Part shown: positions 1 through 8,493 of the stretch, piece by piece
Numbering within the stretch: position 1 is the first letter of the stretch
Layout of the letters: every line of letters begins with the position of its first letter
From: Arcobacter sp. EP1
Lineage (GTDB): Bacteria > Campylobacterota > Campylobacteria > Campylobacterales > Arcobacteraceae
Length of the DNA: 64,000 nt
NCBI GenBank assembly: GCA_001655195.1
Contig: LPNY01000021.1
Span: 426 to 64,425, forward strand
Direction of reading: 5' to 3'
Made by a program: the position numbers and the translations under genes
Notes under the pieces: generated by a model
The model's database searches: none
Told to the model about the DNA's origin: nothing
The model's input: only the letters and a program-made list of their open reading frames with translations

Positions 1-295
1 TTGGATGCCCTGTTCTATTTTTATCACTATAAATAACATAATATAGACCACCTACACTTTTTCTGCAACGAAAAAATTTCAATGTCCACCGTTTTTTATG
101 CCATAATGTATCATCTAATGAATAGTTATCTTTAATAAATGATTGAAAACGTGTCTGTTTTAAATAGAGTACTAAGCGGTCTGTTGCCATATCTAATGTG
201 TTAGTAGTTGTTTTAGGAATAAAGATATAAGCAATTATTGATAAAAGTGCAATAGTGATGACAACCTCTATAAGAGTAAAGGCTGCTTTTTTCAT
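1..295 (-). CDS. Type II secretion/type IV pilus-like pseudopilin, partial (C-terminus outside window)
   Basis: The translation starts MKKAAFTLIEVVITIALL, a class III prepilin signal: two lysines, a prepilin-peptidase site before FTLIE with the conserved Glu at +5, then one hydrophobic helix that serves both as membrane anchor and as pilin assembly core. The residue before the cut is Ala rather than the usual Gly. The visible part runs about 98 residues and leaves the window, so this is a GspH/GspG-like minor pseudopilin of unknown system. Its ATG overlaps the stop of the upstream membrane protein by one base, so it is the fourth gene of the operon that begins at 2395. Confidence 0.75.
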   Translation of the reverse strand, partial: MKKAAFTLIEVVITIALLSIIAYIFIPKTTTNTLDMATDRLVLYLKQTRFQSFIKDNYSLDDTLWHKKRWTLKFFRCRKSVGGLYYVIYSDKNRTGHP

Positions 296-1512
296 TAATA
301 CCCTAACAAGTTTTGTTTAGGAACGATATAAAAAGTTAAAATCTCTTTATCGTAATAACTAACACTATAAGAAGGATACTCTTTATAATAAGGATTAAAT
401 GTTATTAAAAACTTGTTTCCAGAAGTTATATTATAAAACTGCAATCGTTTTGTTAATTGATAATCATCTGAAAAAACCTCATTGATTTCTTCTTCTTTTA
501 ATATAGTGGCTATCTCTTTTGCAAAATGATACTTATATGCAAAATGTTTTTGTGGTTTTGCAAGGAGTAAATACAAGGGTTTGTTTACAACTGTAAGTAA
601 AACATTAATAGCCAATAGTGCAACAACAAGGAAAGCCAACTTTCTATGCATTCCTCTAAACTCTGGCAACCGTACTCTAAAGGTATGAAAAAATAGTTTT
701 AACATTAAAGGTAGAGTAATAACAACATAAGGTGCAAAATCTTCAATATAAACTTTTTGTCGTATTGAAAAAAGAAATGAGAAAACTAAAGCCGTAACTG
801 AGATATACCAATATAAAGATCTATTTCCTTTAATCCCTATTCGATACATGGCATAAAAGAAGTAGATAAAAAGTAAAGGAGAAAAGATTGAACCATAAAT
901 AGCAAATAGGTCCAATAGATACCCTTTTGGTTTTCCACTGGTTTCAAATCCATAAATGTACATGGATAAACCAAACAGAATTAAAGAGACAATAAAGAGC
1001 TGATTCTCTTTTTTATTTAATGCATAAAAGAAAAGTGCCAAAAAGAAAACGGCAAAGGAGTTATCAATAAAAAGAAATAACACTAATAAATAATAGTTAT
1101 GTTTTCCATAGGTCTTATAATAATATAGATACAGTAAAGTAAAAAATGTAACGATAATAGCAGTATTGACTAACAGTGAGGCACTTAACACTCCAGGCAA
1201 TAACATAAAGAGAATAACATTAATGAGTCTGTCACTCTCATATTTAAAGTAACCTTTTGTTAATAAGTACATTAAATAAGCACTACTCGCATAAAAAAGA
1301 ATAAAAGGTAGTCGTAAGGCAATATCATTAAAACCAAAGATTTTTAGGGGTAAAAAGGTTACTAATGTTAATACCGAAGTATTATCAAAAACATTAAGTG
1401 CCTCTTTATAAGAGATACTTAAACTATTAGCAACAAAGAGTAGACAAATAATAAAGATAGCAAGAACTATTGCAAAACCATATTTGTATACTTTGTCGCT
1501 TAATATTTTCAT
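295..1512 (-). CDS. Polytopic membrane protein, GT-C / glycosyltransferase family 39-like
   Basis: The 405-residue protein has about ten predicted membrane segments starting near residue 12, and a short hydrophilic C-terminal part from about residue 325. The arrangement (helix, acidic-containing first loop, then many helices, then a C-terminal soluble domain) resembles GT-C glycosyltransferases of the ArnT/PMT type, which move sugars from lipid-phosphate donors. No diagnostic motif is complete enough to name a substrate. It overlaps pabA upstream by 4 bases and the pseudopilin downstream by 1 base, so translation is probably coupled. It could equally be annotated as a membrane protein of unknown function. 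Confidence 0.5.
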   Translation of the reverse strand: MKILSDKVYKYGFAIVLAIFIICLLFVANSLSISYKEALNVFDNTSVLTLVTFLPLKIFGFNDIALRLPFILFYASSAYLMYLLTKGYFKYESDRLINVILFMLLPGVLSASLLVNTAIIVTFFTLLYLYYYKTYGKHNYYLLVLFLFIDNSFAVFFLALFFYALNKKENQLFIVSLILFGLSMYIYGFETSGKPKGYLLDLFAIYGSIFSPLLFIYFFYAMYRIGIKGNRSLYWYISVTALVFSFLFSIRQKVYIEDFAPYVVITLPLMLKLFFHTFRVRLPEFRGMHRKLAFLVVALLAINVLLTVVNKPLYLLLAKPQKHFAYKYHFAKEIATILKEEEINEVFSDDYQLTKRLQFYNITSGNKFLITFNPYYKEYPSYSVSYYDKEILTFYIVPKQNLLGY

Positions 1513-2078
1513 AGTTTTAAAAAGTTATCAATCATCTCATATCCATATTCACTCATAATGGATTCAGGATGAAATTGTACTCCATAGATTTGTTTACCTT
1601 CAACTTCTAATGACATAATCTCATGATCATCTAGACTAACTGATGTAGGGATAATACACTTAGGTAAGGTCTCCTCTTTTACTGTTAAAGAGTGATATCG
1701 TGTTTGGGTAAACTCTTTTGGTAAACCTTTAAATAAGGTACTCTCTTTAGTTACTTGAATTTTCGAAGTTTTTCCATGCATCATATTTTTTGCGCGAATC
1801 ACGTCACCACCAAAAGCTTGTGCAATACTTTGATGCCCTAAACAAATTCCAAAAATTGGCGTTGTATCTTTAAAGTGTTGTATCACATCTAAACACACAC
1901 CTGCATCATCTGGCGTTGCAGGACCAGGAGATAGTATAATCTTTTCAGGATTTAAAGCCTCAATTTCTTCAACTGTTAATTCATCATTTCGAATAACTTT
2001 TAAATCAGCTCCTAATTCTAAACAATACTGCACAATATTATAAGTAAAACTGTCATAATTGTCTATCATTAATATCAT
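1509..2078 (-). CDS. pabA: Aminodeoxychorismate/anthranilate synthase component II (glutamine amidotransferase)
   Basis: This is a class I glutamine amidotransferase of 189 residues, the usual family length. It starts MILMIDNYDSFTYNIVQY. The oxyanion strand is LSPGPATPDDAG, the nucleophile Cys lies in FGICLGHQSIAQAFGG, and the catalytic His-Glu pair is in VQFHPESI. The family supplies ammonia from glutamine to chorismate for folate (PabA) or tryptophan (TrpG) synthesis; many bacteria use one subunit for both. No pabB, trpE or other trp gene is adjacent, which favours a shared or folate role but does not prove it. The gene overlaps its neighbours on both sides by 4 bases. Confidence 0.9.
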   Translation of the reverse strand: MILMIDNYDSFTYNIVQYCLELGADLKVIRNDELTVEEIEALNPEKIILSPGPATPDDAGVCLDVIQHFKDTTPIFGICLGHQSIAQAFGGDVIRAKNMMHGKTSKIQVTKESTLFKGLPKEFTQTRYHSLTVKEETLPKCIIPTSVSLDDHEIMSLEVEGKQIYGVQFHPESIMSEYGYEMIDNFLKL

Positions 2079-2395
2079 AAAGGCATGCCTTGATCAGCTT
2101 GTTGTTGAGCAGTCTGTTGGTCTTTATGTGCTTGTTCAACTTCATCTGCTTTTCGTTGTAGTTCTGCCATCCAAAGACGGATTTCATCAAAATGATCCGG
2201 TCTAAGATTATCAGATTTCGTCCACTTTACTTCATCAACCATACCACCATACGGCTCACTTAACTCTTCATATTTCTTTTCATATTCATCTGTGCTATTA
2301 CAAATAATAGATTCACCATCAGATGTATCGATTAACTCAATATACCAACTACCGTCTTCATTTACTTTAATATTTGATTCAAAAATAACGCTCAT
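2075..2395 (-). CDS. Small acidic protein of unknown function
   Basis: This 106-residue protein was not recognised. It has no signal peptide or membrane segment. The N-terminal 70 residues look like a compact mixed domain (starting MSVIFESNIKVNEDGSWYIE), and the last 30 residues are Gln/Ala/Glu-rich and probably helical or disordered. It is the first gene of the four-gene operon that includes pabA, with a 4-base stop/start overlap. An AAGGT-type ribosome site precedes the ATG. The region upstream is shared with the divergent iron-transport operon. Confidence 0.6.
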   Translation of the reverse strand: MSVIFESNIKVNEDGSWYIELIDTSDGESIICNSTDEYEKKYEELSEPYGGMVDEVKWTKSDNLRPDHFDEIRLWMAELQRKADEVEQAHKDQQTAQQQADQGMPL

Positions 2396-2475
2396 AATTT
2401 ACCTTCTTTTTTTAAAAGTAGTATTATATCACTATTATATTTAAAGATATAATCTTGACTATCCCACTATACTTT

Positions 2476-2494
2476 GATAATCATTCTTATTATT
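2476..2494. promoter_or_regulatory. Candidate Fur box 1 upstream of fbpA
   Basis: The 19-base sequence matches the classical Fur consensus GATAATGATAATCATTATC at 14 of 19 positions (GATAAT...TTATT). It lies 73 bases before fbpA and within the divergent promoter region, where it could also affect the gene starting at 2395. Binding is inferred from the match and from the iron-uptake genes downstream. Confidence 0.55.
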
Positions 2495-2528
2495 AAGAAT
2501 ATTTTAAGTGTAGTTCTATTACAATTTC

Positions 2529-2547
2529 AATAACAATTATCATTACG
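2529..2547. promoter_or_regulatory. Candidate Fur box 2 upstream of fbpA
   Basis: A second AT-rich palindromic stretch (AATAACAATTATCATTACG) matches the Fur consensus at 13 of 19 positions and ends 19 bases before the fbpA start codon. Two boxes about 53 bases apart would allow iron-dependent repression over the whole promoter. The match is by eye only. Confidence 0.45.
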
Positions 2548-2566
2548 AAATTAAAGAAGGAAACAT

Positions 2567-3574
2567 ATGTTAAAGAAATTAGCACTAAGTGCTTTAGTAT
2601 TAGGGAGCTCATTACTTGCAAGTAATGAAGTAAATGTTTATTCTCATAGACATTATGACACAGACAAAAAGCTTTTCAAAATGTTTGAAAAGAATACGGG
2701 AATTAAAGTAAATGTTGTTAAAGCAAAAGCAAGTGCATTAATCAAAAGAATGTCAAGTGAAGGTAAAAACTCACCAGCAGATGTACTTATTACTGTTGAT
2801 GCAGGAAGACTTTTCCAAGCAAAACAAAAAGACTTATTACAACCAATTGAGTCTGATTACTTAAATAAAAATATCCCTGCAACATTAAGAGATAAAGATA
2901 ACAAATGGTTTGCATTAACAAAAAGATCACGAGTTGCAGTTTACGCTTTAGATTCTGATGCAGGTAAAAAATTATCAACATATGAAGATTTAGCCGACCC
3001 CAAATTTAAGGGACAAATTGTTGTAAGATCATCAAATAATATTTATAACCAATCTTTATTAGCAGCAATGATCGCACACCATGGTGAAGACAAAGCATTA
3101 GAATGGGCAAAAGGTGTTGTAAAAAACATGGCAAGAGATCCAAAAGGTAACGATAGAGCACAAGTTAAAGCTGTAGCAAATGGTCTTGGTTCTGTTGCAA
3201 TTGCAAACACGTACTACATTGGTAAAATGGTTAACAACAAAGACAAGTCTCAAAGAGAAGCAGTTAAAAAAGTAAAAGTATTCTTCCCAACATTTAAAAA
3301 CGGTGGAACACATATTAACGTTTCTGGAGCTGGAGTTGCTAAATATGCACCAAACAAAGCAAATGCAATTAAGTTTATTGAATTTATGGCATCTGCAGAA
3401 GCACAAAAATTATTTGCAGAAGGTAACTATGAGTACCCAGTATTAGCAAATGTTCCTTCATCAAAATTAGTAGGTTCTTGGGGAACTTTCAAAGATGATA
3501 CAATTTCTATTAATACTTTAGGTGAAAATAATGCAAAAGCTGTTAAAATCTTCGACCTCGCAGGATGGAAATAA
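2567..3574 (+). CDS. fbpA: Fe(III) ABC transporter periplasmic substrate-binding protein
   Basis: This 335-residue protein has a signal peptide (about residues 1-18, MLKKLALSALVLGSSLLAS) followed by a ferric-binding-protein fold. NEVNVYSHRHYDTD matches the FbpA/FutA N-terminus. The adjacent tyrosines Y216 and Y217 in ANTYYIGKM are the classic Fe(III) ligands of this family. The protein binds ferric iron in the periplasm and hands it to the FbpB/FbpC importer encoded just downstream in the same orientation. A strong ribosome site (AAAGAAGG) precedes the ATG. Two Fur-like boxes upstream suggest induction under iron limitation. Confidence 0.93.
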   Translation: MLKKLALSALVLGSSLLASNEVNVYSHRHYDTDKKLFKMFEKNTGIKVNVVKAKASALIKRMSSEGKNSPADVLITVDAGRLFQAKQKDLLQPIESDYLNKNIPATLRDKDNKWFALTKRSRVAVYALDSDAGKKLSTYEDLADPKFKGQIVVRSSNNIYNQSLLAAMIAHHGEDKALEWAKGVVKNMARDPKGNDRAQVKAVANGLGSVAIANTYYIGKMVNNKDKSQREAVKKVKVFFPTFKNGGTHINVSGAGVAKYAPNKANAIKFIEFMASAEAQKLFAEGNYEYPVLANVPSSKLVGSWGTFKDDTISINTLGENNAKAVKIFDLAGWK

Positions 3575-3595
3575 AAAAAGGCTTTTTAAACAACT

Positions 3596-5176
3596 TTGAA
3601 TTACTTGAATAAACTTACAATAAGCAGTGTTCTTTTAACACTGCTTATTTCAGCACCAGCACTATTAATCTTTATAAATATATTTTCAAGCAGTGAACAC
3701 TGGCAACATTTAGTTGATACTGTACTCTTTGGATATGTATTTAATTCACTTTATATTATGGTAGGTGTTGCTGTACTTACCTCTACAATTGGTTTTTCTA
3801 CCGCATATATTACTTCTGTATTTACATTTACTGGTTCCAATTTTTTTCACTATGCACTTATTTTACCCTTTGCTATTCCAACATATATTGTTGCATATGC
3901 ATATGCCGGGATGTTTGATATCACAGGAAGTGTGACAACATTTATCCTAGAATTACTTGATAAAAAAATCACTGAAGTCATCTTTTTTGACATTATGTCT
4001 ATTGAAGGTGCAATTTTAGTTATGTCTCTAGTGCTTTATCCTTATGTTTATCTCATTTCAAAAACCTATTTAAGAGCTGAATCAGCATCAATTATTGATG
4101 CATCAAAAACCATGGGATTAACTAACTTTCAGATTTTTTATAAAGTTGTTATTCCAATCTCACGTCCTGCTATTGTGGCAGGAGTTATTTTAGCGGTAAT
4201 GGAAGCGGCAGCTGATTATGGCGTTGTGGACTATTATGGTGTACCAACATTTGTAACAGGAATTTTTAGAACATGGTTTGGAATGGGAAGTGTTGAAGAT
4301 GCTTCAAAACTTGCTTCCATGCTGATGCTTTTTATTTTTTTATTAATCTTTTTAGAACGTTATCAAAGACGAAATAAACGTTATAAAAGTAGTGGTAAAG
4401 ACTTCAAACCCCTTTCAAAACAAAAACTTACTGGAACAAAAAATATTTTGGCTTTTATTATCTGTTTTGTTCCATTTCTTTTAGGATTTATTTTACCATT
4501 TTTACAAATGTCTTACTGGTTCTATCTCTCATATGAAGATATCATGGATGAGGATTTTTACACAGTGCTTTACCAAACATTAGCACTTGGAGTAGGAACA
4601 GCACTATTGATAACTATCTTAGCTTTTCTATTTACATACAATGTAAGACTTCACAAAAATCAACTTGCAGAAAACCTTACACAAACGGCTAAACTTGGTT
4701 ATTCAATTCCTGGGGCTGTTGTTGCAGTTGGGGTACTTAGTTTCTTTTCACTTGTTGACCATACTTTTGATATTTTAATTAGTGGAACTATTGTAGCTGT
4801 TGTTTTTGGTTACCTAGTACGGTTTATTGCCATATCCATAAACAATTTTGAAGCAGGATTTAGTAAAATTCCTCAAAGTTATGACGATGCATGTAAAACA
4901 ATGAATGTTGGTCAACTCTCTACTTTTTACAAAGTAATACTTCCACTAATAAAAAATGCGGCCTTTGCTTCGTTTATTGTTATCTTTATTGAAGTCATCA
5001 AAGAGTTACCACTTACGATGGTATTAAGACCATTTAACTTTGATACATTAGCTGTTCTATCCCATGAACTTGTTGGTCAAGCACAGGTTTTTGAATCCAG
5101 TGTCCCTGCAATGTTTATTGTACTATTTGGAATAGTTTCTGTACTTTTATTAGCAAAAAAAATGATTAAGGATTAA
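3596..5176 (+). CDS. fbpB: Fe(III) ABC transporter permease (double BPD-type)
   Basis: This 526-residue protein has about twelve membrane helices in two homologous halves. Each half carries an EAA loop for contact with the ATPase: DASKTMGLTNFQIFYKVVIP near residue 165, and a second one, DDACKTMNVGQLSTFYKVILP, in the C-terminal half. This fused arrangement is typical of FbpB/AfuB. The only start that fits is a TTG at 3596, because an in-frame TAA lies just upstream at 3587; the ribosome site is weak, so translation may depend on the highly expressed fbpA 21 bases upstream. fbpC follows after 2 bases. Confidence 0.9.
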   Translation: MNYLNKLTISSVLLTLLISAPALLIFINIFSSSEHWQHLVDTVLFGYVFNSLYIMVGVAVLTSTIGFSTAYITSVFTFTGSNFFHYALILPFAIPTYIVAYAYAGMFDITGSVTTFILELLDKKITEVIFFDIMSIEGAILVMSLVLYPYVYLISKTYLRAESASIIDASKTMGLTNFQIFYKVVIPISRPAIVAGVILAVMEAAADYGVVDYYGVPTFVTGIFRTWFGMGSVEDASKLASMLMLFIFLLIFLERYQRRNKRYKSSGKDFKPLSKQKLTGTKNILAFIICFVPFLLGFILPFLQMSYWFYLSYEDIMDEDFYTVLYQTLALGVGTALLITILAFLFTYNVRLHKNQLAENLTQTAKLGYSIPGAVVAVGVLSFFSLVDHTFDILISGTIVAVVFGYLVRFIAISINNFEAGFSKIPQSYDDACKTMNVGQLSTFYKVILPLIKNAAFASFIVIFIEVIKELPLTMVLRPFNFDTLAVLSHELVGQAQVFESSVPAMFIVLFGIVSVLLLAKKMIKD

Positions 5177-5178
5177 TA

Positions 5179-6168
5179 ATGGTTGGTGTTAGTGTTAAAA
5201 ACTTCTCTATTGCCTTTGGAAATACACAAATTTTAGAAGAGATCTCTTTTGATGTACAAGCCGGAGAGATTTTTACAATACTTGGACCTAGTGGATGTGG
5301 GAAAAGTACCATTCTGAGAAGTATTGCATCTTTACAAGATAACTTTCAAGGTGAAATTCTTCTGAATGAAACTTGCTCCTTAACACAAAGTAATAAATGT
5401 CATAAAGATATTGGTTATATCTTTCAAGATTATGCCCTATTCCCTCATTTAAATGTTCAAGAAAATATCGAATTTGCATTGGATAAGTTACCAAAACTAG
5501 AAAGACAAAGGCGCCTAGATAAACTTTTAGTACAATTTGACTTGCAAGAACATCGTCATAAACAAATTCATGAGTTAAGTGGTGGTCAACAACAACGTGT
5601 TTCAATTGCACGTGTTATTGCCTATGAACCAAAAGTTCTACTATTAGATGAACCTTTCTCAAATCTCGATTCACTGCTACGAAACAAAACAAAAAACTGG
5701 CTCAAACAAATCATTAAAGAGTTAGGACTTAGTGCTATATTAGTTACCCACGATCAAAAAGAGGCACTTAGTATGTCTGATAAGATTGCTATTATCAATA
5801 ATAAAACCATTAAACAAATAGGAACTCCACAAGAGCTTTTTGATAAACCAAACTCTTTATATGTTGCGAAGTTTTTAGGAGAAATCAACCTACTACCCCA
5901 TAAAGTTGCAGAACACTTTGATATTGAAATCAAAGAGAAACAACATCTAATCTTGCGTACAAATAAAACATTCGTTAAAAGCGAAAAAAATGATTTTTCA
6001 CTTACAGTTAAAGATATCTCTTATTGTGGGGAGTACAATGAATTGGAACTTAGTTTCAACGATTTTCCCAATAATATCATCACCGTACGAGATCATGAAC
6101 TTTTTGATTACTCAGTAAATAGCCAACTCTATTTGGATTTGAACAGCTCAAACTTAATTGTTTTATAA
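5179..6168 (+). CDS. fbpC: Fe(III) ABC transporter ATP-binding protein
   Basis: This 329-residue protein is a typical FbpC. Walker A is GPSGCGKST (36-44), the Q-loop is in IFQDYALFPH, the signature LSGGQ is at 133-137, Walker B ends in LLLDEP with D157/E158, and the switch His is in LVTHDQKEA. Residues from about 235 form the regulatory OB-type domain of the CUT1/iron subfamily. It energises ferric iron import by FbpB with substrate from FbpA, and is the last gene of that operon. A hairpin follows at 6174-6215. Confidence 0.93.
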   Translation: MVGVSVKNFSIAFGNTQILEEISFDVQAGEIFTILGPSGCGKSTILRSIASLQDNFQGEILLNETCSLTQSNKCHKDIGYIFQDYALFPHLNVQENIEFALDKLPKLERQRRLDKLLVQFDLQEHRHKQIHELSGGQQQRVSIARVIAYEPKVLLLDEPFSNLDSLLRNKTKNWLKQIIKELGLSAILVTHDQKEALSMSDKIAIINNKTIKQIGTPQELFDKPNSLYVAKFLGEINLLPHKVAEHFDIEIKEKQHLILRTNKTFVKSEKNDFSLTVKDISYCGEYNELELSFNDFPNNIITVRDHELFDYSVNSQLYLDLNSSNLIVL

Positions 6169-6173
6169 CCTCT

Positions 6174-6215
6174 ATTAACCATAACAAAGTCTACTTTTAA
6201 CTTTTTATGGTTAAT
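6174..6215. terminator. Inverted repeat after fbpC, possible terminator or operator
   Basis: Perfect 11-bp arms (ATTAACCATAA at 6174-6184 and its complement at 6205-6215) are separated by 20 bases and followed by a T/A-rich stretch. It sits between fbpC and the next gene and could end the fbp transcript. The long loop and lack of a clean T-run also leave an operator for the following gene possible. Confidence 0.4.
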
Positions 6216-6242
6216 TTATTATTATAGTGATAAACTTTTCAG

Positions 6243-8480
6243 ATGAAATCTCTATTAAAACAACTACTAATTTTACTGGTTTTACTTAATACAGCTTGGG
6301 CAAATAGTGTTCAAAAAGTTTCTATCCAATTAGATTGGTTACATCAATTTCAATTTGCAGGATATTATATTGCTAAAGAAAAAGGCTTTTATAAACAACG
6401 AGGTCTTGATGTTACTATCAAAGAGTTTAACTTTGATGTGGATCTTTTAAAAAGTGTCTTAAATCAAGAGAGTACCTATGCAGTAGGTAAATCTTCACTT
6501 ATTTTAGATAAAATCAATGGTGCAGATATCGTCTCTTTAGCAGCAATTTATCAGCACTCACCAATGGTACTGTTAACTCGAAAAGATTCTTTAATACAAA
6601 CACCTAAAGAACTCTATAGAAAAAAAGTGATGCTCACCCCTGATGCTAGAATGGCTGTTGCTATTCACTCAATGATTGTAAGCCAAGGAATAAAACTAGA
6701 AGATGTAAAATTTGAGCCCCACAGTTTTAAACTGGATGATTTAATCTCAGGAAAGACAGATGCCATGGGGTGTTATCTATCCAACGAACCTTTTTTACTC
6801 CAAGAAAAAGGGGTTGACTTTAATATTCTAGACCCAAGAGATTATGGTTTTGACTTTTATGGAGGGCTTCTTTTTACCTCACAAAAAGAGGTAACAAATC
6901 ATCCTACACGAACGCACAATTTTCACATGGCAACCATGGAAGGTTGGAAATATGCTTTTGAAAATATCCAAGAAACAGCTCAAATTATTTTCGATACCTA
7001 TAACACCCAAAAGAAATCGCTAAAATCACTTATTTATGAAGGTGAAGTACTCAAGAGTCTATCAGAATTTGAAGAGGGTAATCTAGGTAAAATTAGTGTC
7101 AAAAAATACAGTGAAATTCTTAAAATCTATTCCCTATTGGGGTTTTCTCATAATAAACAAGCCTTAGATGAATTTATTATTGAACCAAACAGTGTACTTT
7201 TAAGTTCTAAGGAAAAAGAGTTTTTAAAAACAACTCCTATTCAATTTAGTGCCAATAAAAACTCGATTTATGAAACCAATATGAAACAACGACGTACATC
7301 ATATGATGTTTTAAGTTTGCTAGAAAAAAAACTACCTATTTTGATTAAAACTGATCAAACTGATATTAACGACAATACGATTTATATTTATGATTCAAAT
7401 AATGATAAACACCAAAATATGCATATAAGTAGACCCATTATCGATTTTGATATTGCTGTAGCAACGCAAAAAAAAGAGGGTTATATTGCAACCATTTCAT
7501 TACTCAATAATAAAAAAGTAGCCATTGTAAAAGATGCACCATTTATCAATAACCTACAAAAAGTAGCTCCTAACATTGAGTATATATTAACAGATACCTT
7601 AGAAGAGGCCTTTAATCTACTTGATGAAAACAAAATTTATGCAGTAATCGAACTATTGCCTACATTAAACTCTTATCTTAATGTAAGTAACTATGATAAT
7701 ATTAAAATTGCAGGTACAACAAAACAGACCCACCCTATTCAATTAGCTGTTGAAAAAGACAACATCCTTCTTCAAACTATTTTAAATAAAGCTGTTGATA
7801 AAATTACTTCTGAAGAAAAAGAGTTCATCTATCACGCCTACTTAAAAACCAAAAAGCAACCTAAAAAAGAGTCCGATACATTTTTTATTTTTGCAATACC
7901 AATAGTTTTGGTTATTCTAGCTATTATATTCATTACAAATCGTCGTTTATCCAAAGAGATTAAACATCGAATTCAAATTGAAGATGCTCTGGCTACAATG
8001 AATAACCTTGATGCGTTAACCCAAATATATAATCGACGAAAAACTATTGAAGCACTACAAGACAATATCGCAATTTCAAAACGATACAAAAGACCGCTTT
8101 CTATTATTTTCTTTGATGTTGATGACTTCACAAAAATTAATACGCAATATGGTCACGCAATTGCAGATACTGTTTTAAAAGAGCTTTCTCAACTCATTAA
8201 ATCAAATATCAGATCAGCTGATATTCTTGGACGTTGGGATGGAGAAGAGTTTATTATTGTTTTACCAGAAACCATTGAAGAAGAAGCCAAAAAAAGTGCT
8301 GAAAATATAAAAGAGATTGTCTATCAACACGATTTTGAAGAACTACAAAGTTTTGTCAGTTGTAGTTTTGGAATAGCTTCATTAAAAGAAAGAGATACTA
8401 TGGATTCACTCATAAAAAAAGCAACCCAAGCAATGTTAGAGGTTAAGAAAAGCGGGAAAAATGGCGTAAAAGTAGGATAA
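6243..8480 (+). CDS. Sensor diguanylate cyclase: NMT1/THI5-like periplasmic domain plus GGDEF
   Basis: Domains in the 745-residue protein: signal peptide (1-20); NMT1/THI5-like substrate-binding domain (about 22-320, opening VSIQLDWLHQFQFAGYYIAK); a second periplasmic region (about 330-540) opening SSKEKEFLKTTP, resembling SBP_bac_3 sensors; a membrane helix (547-569); and a cytoplasmic GGDEF domain (about 590-745). The signature is D666-G-E-E-F670 instead of GG(D/E)EF, so one conserved Gly is lost. The inhibitory RxxD site is intact (R657, D660). It probably senses a small periplasmic ligand and alters cyclic-di-GMP; the changed signature makes catalytic activity uncertain. A stand-alone gene between fbpC and convergent ubiD. 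Confidence 0.85.
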   Translation: MKSLLKQLLILLVLLNTAWANSVQKVSIQLDWLHQFQFAGYYIAKEKGFYKQRGLDVTIKEFNFDVDLLKSVLNQESTYAVGKSSLILDKINGADIVSLAAIYQHSPMVLLTRKDSLIQTPKELYRKKVMLTPDARMAVAIHSMIVSQGIKLEDVKFEPHSFKLDDLISGKTDAMGCYLSNEPFLLQEKGVDFNILDPRDYGFDFYGGLLFTSQKEVTNHPTRTHNFHMATMEGWKYAFENIQETAQIIFDTYNTQKKSLKSLIYEGEVLKSLSEFEEGNLGKISVKKYSEILKIYSLLGFSHNKQALDEFIIEPNSVLLSSKEKEFLKTTPIQFSANKNSIYETNMKQRRTSYDVLSLLEKKLPILIKTDQTDINDNTIYIYDSNNDKHQNMHISRPIIDFDIAVATQKKEGYIATISLLNNKKVAIVKDAPFINNLQKVAPNIEYILTDTLEEAFNLLDENKIYAVIELLPTLNSYLNVSNYDNIKIAGTTKQTHPIQLAVEKDNILLQTILNKAVDKITSEEKEFIYHAYLKTKKQPKKESDTFFIFAIPIVLVILAIIFITNRRLSKEIKHRIQIEDALATMNNLDALTQIYNRRKTIEALQDNIAISKRYKRPLSIIFFDVDDFTKINTQYGHAIADTVLKELSQLIKSNIRSADILGRWDGEEFIIVLPETIEEEAKKSAENIKEIVYQHDFEELQSFVSCSFGIASLKERDTMDSLIKKATQAMLEVKKSGKNGVKVG

Positions 8481-8493
8481 AATCCTACTTTTA
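8467..8493. terminator. Bidirectional intrinsic terminator overlapping two stop codons
   Basis: TAAAAGTAGGAT at 8467-8478 pairs perfectly with 8482-8493 around a three-base AAA loop. The A-tract and T-tract on either side make it work for both strands. It contains part of the stop codon of the GGDEF gene and the stop codon of the convergent ubiD gene. Confidence 0.85.
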
